Shown here piece by piece: positions 50,401 through 62,400 of a DNA stretch of 64,000 nucleotides (positions are counted from its first letter, which is position 1; the number at the start of each line of letters is the position of its first letter). The notes under the pieces are model-generated. The model worked only from the letters and a program-made list of their open reading frames with translations, had not been told where the DNA came from and did not search any database. Both the position numbers and the translations under genes were made by a program. The DNA is from Hanleya hanleyi (Eukaryota > Mollusca > Polyplacophora > Lepidopleurida > Hanleyidae). The stretch spans positions 124,001-188,000 of the forward strand of contig JAVTVY010051564.1 of the NCBI GenBank assembly GCA_036873755.1. Reading direction: 5' to 3'.

Positions 50401-53400
50401 TCTGACTGATGTGAAGAACCTTCCCAAGCTTGAAGTTGATTGGTGGAATTTTTCTTGAGATATCGCGTTCACAAGATGTGAGACGAACAGAATCCAATAT
50501 GGTCGATGGCGGCCATCTTGGATTACTTACCTCAGTGAAAATCAATACCAATGGCCGTCTAACTGATGTGAAGCACCTTCTCAAGTTTGAAGTCGATTGG
50601 TCGAATTGTTCTTGAGATATCGCGTTCACAAGATGTGGGACGGACAGAATCCAATATGGTCGATGGCGGCCATCTTGGGTTACGTACCTCAGTGAAAATC
50701 AATACCAATGGCCGTCTAACTGATGTGAAGCACCTTCTCAAGTTTGAAGTCAATTGGTCGAATTGTTCTCAAGATATCGCGTTCACAAGACGGACGGACG
50801 GACGGACAGAAGGACGGAAGGACGGACGGACGGCTAGCATTTCCAAGTCCTCCCATCACTTCGTGGCGGAGGACAAGAAATCGATGGAGTGAACAGAAGA
50901 TTGGGGATATCTGACCCCTTCATAGTTTTTTGTTCAACAGTACCAAATGAGAGAAGTTGTGAATCCATGAGTTGCACATGGTATCTATTACTTTGATGGA
51001 ATCGTCCTTTGTTTTGTGAGAGAGGGAAAACAGGTCAACTGCATTACGTTTATATGCACATGATTTGAGAGTTTGCAGTAAATTTTCATGGAATCTAGTT
51101 TAATTAATTTTTTCTTCATATGTGTACGTACTCTCCATTTCCAATATGCCCCCCCCCACACACATACGCAAAAAGTCACTCAATGTTCACCCCCCCCCCC
51201 CCTTCCCACCTTCATGTGTACATACTAAACAGACGACCCCTTAGCCATAATGTTCAGATTATTCATAGTAAAACCCTGTTTGGGTCAAACTATAAAGTTT
51301 CAATTGTTATTATTCATGGAAGCAGACCGTGTGTGGAAGTGTTACATCGAACCCCTCTCAGACATAGCTGCATCGTCTCCTTGTTTTTCACACGGGCATC
51401 TGAAAGTATTTAACAATACATGATAATGTAGTGTCAGGTAAATCTTCAAATGCATGCTTTGGCCCAGTTCACAAACATGACAAAGCAGTCACAACTTAGA
51501 AACTCCTCAGTGACTGGAGGGCTGTTCCCAAAAAATGTACGTGGCAACTTTCTGATCCAACTACACATACACCATTTTTTCCTATTCCCCGCTCCCCCTG
51601 CCCAAAAAAAACTATGTAAAACACCCATATACCATGAAATTGAATTGCCATGTGTATTTTTCTGGAACAGCTGTATGATCATTTCACTTGTGATTCAACT
51701 TGAGGTGTACAGTATGAAAGTAGTCAAAAATGATTATCATATCATACTAAGAACTTGACACCTGAGCTTTATCGAATACACATTGGGGCACATTTTGAGC
51801 AACCTCGACCAAGACCATCCAAAGTTATATTTGTGTTTGCATTAACAAAGCTTAGATTTGCTGAAGATATGATTTTATGGATATTAACAGAATGTCCATA
51901 CAGTAAATCACAAATGCAATTTTGACATACTTAGACATCCACTCTGCTGTGGAGGTTCTTTACATCTTTACTCATTACAGACTTCTTTGTCATTTATCGT
52001 CTTCAAATATCATGCCTAAGCACTTTTGTTCACAAAATGACATGACAATCAAAATATGGTTAGGTAAGGTTACAGCAAACACCATCTACTTAGAATGACC
52101 TAACTCTTTCAATAGATTTGAGGTTCTGGTATTCACTTGAACAGCTGACTGACCAGGCTTACCTGTATCATGTGAGGTACTCAAATGTTCTATCGTCCAG
52201 GATGAACTAGCACAGGAGATCTGGTTTATATGGATTTCACCTAGTGGTGCATATGTTGCCTGTAAGAATAACATCATTTCAAATAGGTTTACAAATGCTC
52301 TTCAATAATAGTTGTCTTATTTGGGGCCTTGTCTGATTAATATTACAAATGTACTTGATACTGAATTCTGGTCTCTCTGTTGTTTATACTCAATGGATTA
52401 ATGGGAACTCCAGTGTATCAAGGGATATCTTCCCATTCTCAAACACTTGATTGGCCTATTCAAATTTCAACAAAGAGACAAAATTGGTTTCAATATAAAC
52501 CAGCATATCAAACAGATTTTAATTTTGTAGTGTAACGAATGGCTTTTCCTGAAAATACAGCTTTGCCTTGTTTGGGAATTCTGACCCCTGACCTTTGTCA
52601 TGGTATATCCAAAGGGCACAATGCACAATCTAGAGCTGGAGAGATCACATCTCAAAATGAACCTGAACCATGACTTTTTGGTATACACGAAACTCGTTAA
52701 ATCCCACAGACCTGATTTTGAGTTCAAACACTGAACTACACATAAAGATTTTCAACTATTTCTTGATCTTCAGGATGAATGACCTTGACCTCTACTTGGT
52801 ACTCAACACACATCCTCACTGATGCAAAAAAAATATGCAATTTCAATATGATCTGATTGTTGGGCCACAGTGACCCTGAACTCAGTATGTGACGGAGTAG
52901 TATCCATTCAAAAACAAATTGCTATTATTAATTTCTTCTTGATTTTGGGGTCACAGAGACCATGACCATGTGCCCTTGACCTCAATTTCGGTACGCCACA
53001 CATCTTCTACCCGTAATGTATCAAGTCACAAGAAATTTTCAATGACAAATTTTGAGCCAGTGACCTTGACCTTTGACCTCCAGTTTAATTTTGATATACG
53101 TCATATCAATTCCCCTTAGTTCATCCATTCACATGCAGTGCAAATGTAGACAGAAAACTGTTACAGATACAGATTGGACATGAAACGGATGGACAGAAAT
53201 CATTATCAAATAATGTGTCCGCCAAAAATCAATCCAATATTATCATTGACTTGTGGAGAAAATTGTACGAACATCCAACCAATGGTTTTGTGTGAAGGTC
53301 CACTGAACTTGACAACATAATACATAACGAACATACCAAAATAGAGGTTATAAAGATCAAGGTCACCGGGTTTTTTTTCCTTGGGTGGATACATTAGGGG

Positions 53401-56400
53401 GAGCTAATGTACTGAGTACCAAAGTAGAGGTCAAATTGTCAAAGGTTAAGGTTGAGTATATTTATTCAGTTTAATAACTCCAATTTCATGTATAGGCTAC
53501 ATGTACCACCCAGTCGTAGCAAACATATTCATTTTGAGGTGTGATCTCTCCAGTTCTTAATTGAAAAATTGTGTCCTTCGGATTTACACCCTGTTGATTT
53601 TGAAATGAAAAGGTCAAGGGGTCACTGAATTCCTGAACAAGCCATTGCTGTATTTTGGGAAAACTAATTGCTACATTCCAAATTCAAAATCTATTTGTTG
53701 TGCAAGCATATATTGAAGTCACATCACGTGGTAGATGGTAAATAACTGTGTAAACATAGACAGATAAAGACATGAAAGACGTACCAGGTTTTCCAAATCG
53801 CAGGATATCAAACAGATGTTTGACTGGTCTGTAGAGAGGATTTGACTAGAACCATTTGCTCGCTGTGCCATCGCTTGAACAGTCAACGACTCTGAGGTGT
53901 AAATTACAGCAGTGTGTCTCAACACTCGGTGACTGGAAACAAACACAAGGATTGTTATCAGCAATCCATCAGCATATATTTAGGGCTCTGGAATCGCCAG
54001 GCAATCTTAGAGGGACCCATGGTTTACTCTTGTTCTTATCACTTTAGACACCTATATAAGACAATATCCAGGCCATATTACATAATGAGAATGTTTTGCT
54101 GTCTCTGTTCAACGAAGTTCTAGAATGCTTGTCCAACGTAAAAAAAATCCGGGTTTCTGCAAGCCACAGTAATTTTTTTTGATGAAATATTATTTTGATT
54201 TTGAAAAGTTCATGACTTACAGAGACTTTTCCAATGGATATGAATGACAGACCCTTATATTGCTGCAAATTCATATGAGGAAATACGAAGGGTCAAGGCT
54301 TAGTTCGGGAGTTAGAGGGTGGGGCACACTTCCCTGGGGATGGGGACTACCCCACCACCCCCCTCCACAACCCCAGAAGTAATGAATATCTCCCATAAGT
54401 GTACAATGATGCAAGCTTTCAGAACATATGAGGTTATGATATGTGCTGAGGCTTAGGTAGATGGTGGGGTGCAGTAACTTTCCTGGGGGCGGGAACTAAT
54501 GTTGTCCTATAAGTGTACAACAATGTAAGCTTTCAGAATATATAAGTTATAGGGTGAGCTGAGGCTTACATCGGGAAATGGAGGGTGGGGGCCAAGTTCT
54601 CGGAGTGTGGGAACTACCCCCAAGGGGTTATGGATGTATGCCATTAGTGTATAATGATGTAAGCTTTCAGAATATACAGGGTATGGGGTGGTGCGAGGCT
54701 TAGTTCACGAGATAGAGGGTGGAGCTCAGTTGTCTAAGGGTGGGGTCTACCCCCAGTGGTATTGGATGTGCCCCATAAGTGTACTTGTAATGATTTAAGC
54801 TTTCAGAATATACACTCAGGTCATGGGGTGATGTGGGGCAATGTAACCTGCTTACAGAAAAACTTTAACCAGCCCAGAGAAAAACTTAAACAAGCCAAAC
54901 ATTAGACAGAGGTTGCATAACACAGTCTCTCATAGCTACATTTAATGCATGTGAGCCAAAAATTATAATTTTACAACACACAAACTTTGATCGAGTGAAT
55001 AATGCAATGAGTTGGAAATATATGTTGAGTTCAATTGATGACATCACCAAACTCATTTGCATGAAATCCTCAAACCACAGATCTTGTAAAATGAATAAGA
55101 CTGGCACCAGGCCTACCTGATCTTTGCTCTTGTCTCTGCAGGTTCATAGTAGAACAGGAAGTCAACTTCATGAACCCCACCCACAGCAGCACCATGTATC
55201 CACATAGGGACTGTTATTGTACTCCCTGACTGAAGAGTTCCATTTGGCAAGGGGATATCAACTACATTCTTAACACATCTATGACTGAGAACTGTCCTAT
55301 CACCCGCACTGTCACTATTATGACTGTTTGTATCTACATATTGATACACTGTTTTGCTGTCTCTGTTGAACGAAGTTCTGGAATGACTGTCTAACGTGAA
55401 AAATTCTGGGTTACTACAAGCCACGGAAAGTTTATTTAATGAACACTGGCCACAATTAGAAATTTCCAACGCAGTTTGTCGCACTTCTCCACAAAGAAGT
55501 GTTCCAGGAAAGTTGCAAAAGTGGACCTGAAACAAAAAAATGAAACTTTTTGTTTAAATTCTCTTTCACACAAATATTACAAAGAATACTAAAAGACTTC
55601 TGGTCTGATGTCCCCAAATTAAAGCGGCAATTATATAAAAAAATTGGGTGGATCAACAGACAGATCCCCATTACATAGCCTCACCTATGTCACTTTAGGG
55701 CATGGGACACACAAATATTTACATAATGAGAAATTTGTATAGGAAGAGTGATACCAGTTAGAGATATTTCTCTACAACCTTCTTAGCCTGAGTTGAGTGT
55801 TGTATGACAATGATGTGTAACAAAATAAACAAAATATAGCAGAAAAGATCTATTAATTTAAGACTTGGCGTTCAAAATTTTGGAAACTTTGCAAGAATGG
55901 TGGTTTAATATATGCTCGCACATTGACAAGATTTAATATTCGCAATCTCAAATTTATTCATTTATTTAATTATGGGGTTAGGGTTAAGGTTAGATTTGCA
56001 AATACATAAAATTTTGGAGCACAATGAAAGCTTCTTGTTTGCGACTTCGGAAACCCTGGCCTTGACCTCAAAATCAACACATCTATTTCTTCTCCTAAGT
56101 TTGGGGTATGAGCATAACTGAAGTTTAGTCACAATAGAAGTGGAGATATCACATGGAGAACTGAAGTTAATAGACAGACAGACATTGCTAGTCTAAGGTA
56201 CCGAAAAGCCCAGGCATCAATATTTTCAACTATTTCCTGGGGTTCACGCAGCAGTGACCTTGACCTTTGCATGACCTTTCGACAAAAACTTTTCTTACAC
56301 AGGAATTGTAACATAAATGAAATCACCATACTTAAAGTACTGTACGTCAGGTTTATTATCAAAGGACTAATTATGGCAAAGATGATCACAATAGAAGTGG

Positions 56401-59400
56401 AGATATCACATGGAGAACTGAAGTTGATAGAGAGCCAGACCTCAAACATGTGAAAAGTTTTATTCGTTGCCATGCGTTTAAGGTACCTAAAAGCCCAGAC
56501 AACTATTTAACTACTCAACTATTTTCTGGGGTTCACAGTGCAGTGACCTTGACTTTTGCATGACCTTTCAACAAATAGGTTTCTTCTTTGTCATGGGTAT
56601 GTGGTATAACATGAGTAAAAGCATGATTTATTGCGTCAGTGACCCCGACCTTTGACCCTTTGACCTCAAAATGAACAGGGTTCACTATTGTCCCATTGAT
56701 AAAGTGCATCCCAAGTTTGGTACCAATGCATAAGCAGGAACTGAACAAATGGACAAATGGACATACCTTAGATGTCATCACAATCCATATCCCTAAACAT
56801 GAGTTACAGTGTAGACATAACAATTAGATACTGTCCTCATTTTGGGACAAAGTGACCTTGACATTTTGAATTTAGAATGAAAATTGTTCTTCCTTGTCCC
56901 ACATGTAAGGAATACTCTGAATTTGGTACCACTCCATGATCTGGTACCATACTAGAGATATCACACAGACATCAAAAGTTAACAGAGACAGAACTCTCAC
57001 AAAATAAGACCTTGTCTAACGTTGGCTGTAAAACAAAATTGCCAAATGAAAGGTGGAGATCAAACCTGAACTAATGGCATCTTGGGATAAATGACTAGAT
57101 CAAGCCGTCTATCGGGGCCATAGACTTTGCTGGTTTTCTCGTCCTTCGTTGAGTTCAGTCTGGGCCCTTGAACCTCCAATCGCTGCTTGCCTCGCACTGA
57201 TATGCCACTGATATAACTGGGTTTGGCGTTGAGGGGTTCCACCCCTGGCACTGTAACTTGCTGGTTCTGAGAACTTGTGCCCAGGTTATATGCCAGGGCC
57301 ACCACCCGGAGTTCACCGGTCTGCTGAGGGGTAAGGGATAGGTACACCTGCAGAAAAGCATTCAGATTCACTCAGCAAGCTAGCATGAATGTATAACAAA
57401 CATACATATCTAATGCAGTTTTGTTAGGGTCAAGCGTAGATGTTCCTTCTAGACGTTAAACCTTAATTCTCTCTCTCTCCAGACTAACATCATTGGATTG
57501 TATCAGGGTGATTGAATTATTAGAGGAGTTGCCCTAATATCAGCCTAAAAGGTGAATGAGATATCCCAGTACCTTGAGTGCTGCAGAAGTAGTTTTGAGT
57601 TGACTATTTTATGCTTTCCCAGATTGCATTTGGGCTGCCAAACAAAGGTGACGCAATGCAATATTAGCTGATAAAATGTTACATTACAAATACAGTGAAA
57701 CCTGTCTATACCGACCATGCTTGGGACCAGATCATAGTGACAGTTAACCTGTGTATACCGACCAAGCTTGGGACCAGATCATAGTGTCGCTTAACCTGTA
57801 TATACTGACCATGCTTTGGACCAGATCATAGTGAGTTAACCTGTGTATACTGACCAAGCTTGGGACCACATCATAGAGTCACTTAACCTGTGTATACTGA
57901 CCAAGCTTGAGATCAGATCATAGTGACAGTTAACCTGCGTATACCGACTAAGCTTGGGACCAGATCATAGTGTCGGTTAACCTGTGTATACCGACCATGC
58001 TTGGGACCAGATCATAGTGTCGGTTAACCTGTGTATGCCGACCATGCTTGGGACCAGATCATAGTGTCGGTTTTTACAGGGTGCTGGTTTTCCAAGATTC
58101 AAACTACCTAAAATTTAGGTATGGGACCACAGATAGTGTTGGTATTTAGAGGTTGATCAGTTTAACCAGGTGTAGGTATTCAAAGGTTTCACTGTATAAG
58201 TGATCACCTGCGGAGAAGAGATATCAAAGGGCGAGTCGGAGAGAGAGCGAGTGAATCTGTCACTTAAACCATGATTAACAAAGAAGGAATACTGATTGTA
58301 CTTACAGCCCTGTGTTCATTCCCTTGAAGGATCACTTCTGGGATGACTTGTGTGTTTATTATCTCATCAGAGATTTTGTTCTGAAACATATACCACAAAC
58401 AAATTCTGAATCCACAAGCAGCAATTTAATAGACAGGAATTATAACATAAATGAAATCACCATACTTAAAAGTACTGTACGTCAGGTTTATTATCAAAGG
58501 ACTATTTATGGCATAGATGATCGATTGAATTACGGTCATTCATTTAATTTAATTCATTGTATAAACAGAGAAATCTATAATTGTTTGAAGGTACACGCAC
58601 AGAAACATATTTTCCGAAGACATCCATTTGAATAAACAAATGCATTTTCAAGAATTCACCATTACTGGCGCTGCTGCTGCGGGGGCCATGGACCTCTATG
58701 GTCGATTTTTTTTGGTCGATGATATCTCATATCATTGATGAAGAGTATGATTTGAAAATGGAGATAACGCTGATGAGTTTAACATAATCTAATACAGCGG
58801 ATGGCACCCATATTGGATTATCCACATCCATAAAACATAATACCAACTGTCCTCTCACCAATGTCCATGCACTCCCCAAGTTTGAAGTAGATTGGTTGAA
58901 TCGTTCTAGAGTTATTGTCCAGACAAGATCTAAATGCTGAAAATCTAAGATGACTGATGGTGGCCATCTTGGATTACAGGTAACTGAAAAGCAATGACAA
59001 CTGTCCTCTCATCGATGTCAAGCCAAACTGCAAGTTTGAAGTCGATCAGTTGAATTATTCTAGAGTTGTTGTCCAGACAAGATGCAACTGATTAAAATGC
59101 AACATAATCCAATATCGCTGGTAGATGGCAGCCAAATTGGATTATGCTCGTTCATGAAACACAATCCTAACCGGGATCTCACCAAGGTCAAGGGACTCCC
59201 CAAGTTTGAAGTAGATCAGTTGAATCGTACTCCAGCTATTGTCCGGACAAGATCAAACGGCTTAAAATCCAATGAAATCCAGTATGGCTGATGGTGGCCA
59301 TATTGGATTAAGCACGTCCTTGAAAAACAATCCTAATCATCCTCTCAACAATGTCAAGGCACTACCCAGGTATGAAGTAGATCGGTTGAATCGTTCGAGT

Positions 59401-62400
59401 TATTGTCCGGACAAGATCCAACTGCTTATAATCCAATATGGCTGAAGGCGGCCATATTAGATTATGCACATTGCTGAAAAACAATCCCAACCGTCCTCTC
59501 ACCAATGTCAAGGCACAACCCAAGTTTGAAGTTGATCGGTTAGATCGTTCACGAGTTATTGTCCAGACAAGAAAATCTAAGATCCAACTGCTTATAATCC
59601 AATATGGCTGACGGCGGCCATATTGGATTATGCACATTGCTGAAAAACAATCCCAATCATCCTCTCACCGATGTCAAGACACTCCCCAATTTTGAAGTAG
59701 ATCAGTTGAATCGTACTCCAGTTATTGTCCGGACAAGATCAAACTGCTTAAAATCCAATGAAATCCAGTATGGCTGATGGTGGCCATATTGGATTAAGCA
59801 TGTCCTTGAAAAACAATCATAATCCTCCTCTCAACAATGTCAAGGCACTCCCCACATATGAAGTAGATCGGTTGAATCGTTCTCGAGTTATTGTCCGGAC
59901 AAGATCCAACTGCTTATAATCCATTATGGCTGACGGCGGCCATATTAGATTACGCACGTTGCTGAAAAACAATCCCAACCGTCCTCTCACCAATGTCAAA
60001 GCACACCCCAAGTTTGAAGTTGATCAGTTAAATCATTCACGAGTTATTGTCCGGACAAGAAAATCTAAGATCCAACTGCTAATAATCCAATATGGCTGAC
60101 GGCGGCCATATTAGATTACGCACATTGCTGAAAAACAATCCCAACCGTCCTCTCACCAATGTCAAGGCACACCCCAAGTTTGAAGTTGATCGGTTAAATC
60201 GTTCACGAGTTATTATCTGGACAAGAAAATCTAAGATCCAACTGCTTATAATCCAAAATGGCCGACGGTGGCCATATTGGATTATGCACATTGCTGAAAA
60301 ACAATCCCAACCGTCCTCTCGCCAATGTCAAGGCACACCCTAAGTTTGAAATTGACCGGTTAAATCGTTCATGAGTTATTGTTCGGACAAGAAAATCTTA
60401 TGGAATTACGGAACTACGGAATTAGTCCCCCCCCCCCTACTAAGTAGCGGGGGACAATAAGGCATCTCCAGGTATTTAGCATTTTGATATAATATAGCAA
60501 GTCGAGCAATGAGTTTACAAAATTATATGTAGGCCCAAGTGTGGTCTACTATGTAGGAGCAACATGAGCCTAGATTTACTCTTACACAGATCGACATCAT
60601 CCCCCACTGTTCCCTCTTCGTAACATTGAAATAAATGGCTCCTTAAGAAGCGATTTTCCTTCAAAAATGAAAAATTTAGTTTCATTCTAGCATGTAATAT
60701 TGCCAATAAACAATATCTTTTATGTCAGACAGTGGCATGATTTTGTATAGGACGTTTCAGTGTTATCAGCTAATACCCATCCTGTCTCATAAAATCTCAT
60801 ATTATCTTTCCCCCATTACAAACTTTGTGAGTGGCCAAAGATTTGTTCTCCTCAGCCATCACCCACAAGACTGATGTTCCACAATCGATCCAACTTCAAA
60901 TGAAGCATACAAGCCACAATAAAGAAAAGCCAGCCGGAGAGAACTGAAACCTAAACTAAAATAATTATATGCCAGTATGTAAGAGCTGAATTAACATCTA
61001 AATTGAGGAAACTTTTGTCTGGCCTATCGAGCAATTTGATTTTTAGTTTGGCCAATCTACTCATACAATTTCACCTTTTTCTCAGTTTGACCTTTTGTGG
61101 ATTTAGACATGTATTCTGTCCTTGGTGTGAGAGTGGACGTGGGTCTATGGCCTTATGTCCATTGACCTCTTCATTCAGAACCTTAGTTGCACATTTTATT
61201 ATCTCCACACACAATATGCCCCCCCACTCAAGTTCTTGTGATCCTCGAGAGAGAGCTGTCCATCAAATCAATAACATCATTCGCATTTGAGCCCATGTAT
61301 AATAATAGCTAATATATAGATTGGAAATGTCATTGTCGATTTAATACAGATTTAAGATTCATCCGTATTTGAAATTCCAATGTAGCCATGCTTAGTGAAG
61401 TAGTTTTGGAAGACAAGGCCACCATGATGAACAAGTTTTATTTATTAATAGCATATTTTGAAGAGATTTTACTTGACTGTCTCCTCTACAGTAACATATA
61501 ATGCTATAAACATTCTATTTTATTTGTATCCCATCACAGTGATGAAATATTTCCTGGCAGAATACACATGTAAGGATGTTTTCCCTTGTCAATGATCGCG
61601 CAATACCAACCTTAATACTTTCAATATCATTTGTTATAACCTGAGGCTTCTCCTGGCCATAGCACTCTCCAGTCACAGAAGGTACAAAACTCCAAAGTAA
61701 GAGGATATCACGAAGGACCAGTGTAATCTTCAATGGATTCTGTAGGTGAACCTCAACTGTCACAGACTCTGTAAGACAAAAATATACTTACATAAAGAAC
61801 ACCACATGGCACCATTTTAAAGATATATAGCTTATCAATAGATTTTAGTAACAAATGTATGGAGGTTCTCAGCATCTTTCACCATCAAGTAAATTTCAAC
61901 AAGAGAAGTTCGAAGTTAAATTAGGACATTATATTAGAATCTATATTGGAAGATTCTATGCTGAGTTAGATTACAATATATGACCTCCAGTGTTGCACAA
62001 TAGCACAAGTCATACACAGTCCAGGGTAACAAGAACTGTGAACACTCTCGTGTTCTGGCACATGTAGGCGTCGTCGTGATATGACTAAACAAATTTTTGA
62101 AAATGATGTTAAATTCTACTCACTCACTCACTCATACATACATACCACATGGAGAATAAAGAATGAAAATTGTTTTGAAGTTGTGATTCCTCCCAAGATT
62201 TTTATTTCTTCACTAATCTTACCTCCAACATAACCAATAGGACTGTGTCTATTGTCTGTCTTCTGCGTAAAACACTGCGTGGTTGGTCTAAATCCGACAG
62301 GAAGTGAGCTCCCATTGGCTGCTGACACAGCTGACTCTTCTAGTTCAACCCATTGTGTTGTATTGCACTCCTCATGGTCAAAATTAACACTGCTAGCCGG

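Noticed and set aside
49699..50892. Overlapping 60-104-codon frames on both strands
   Set aside because: By-products of a ~157-bp repeat array; all share the same degenerate repeat text.
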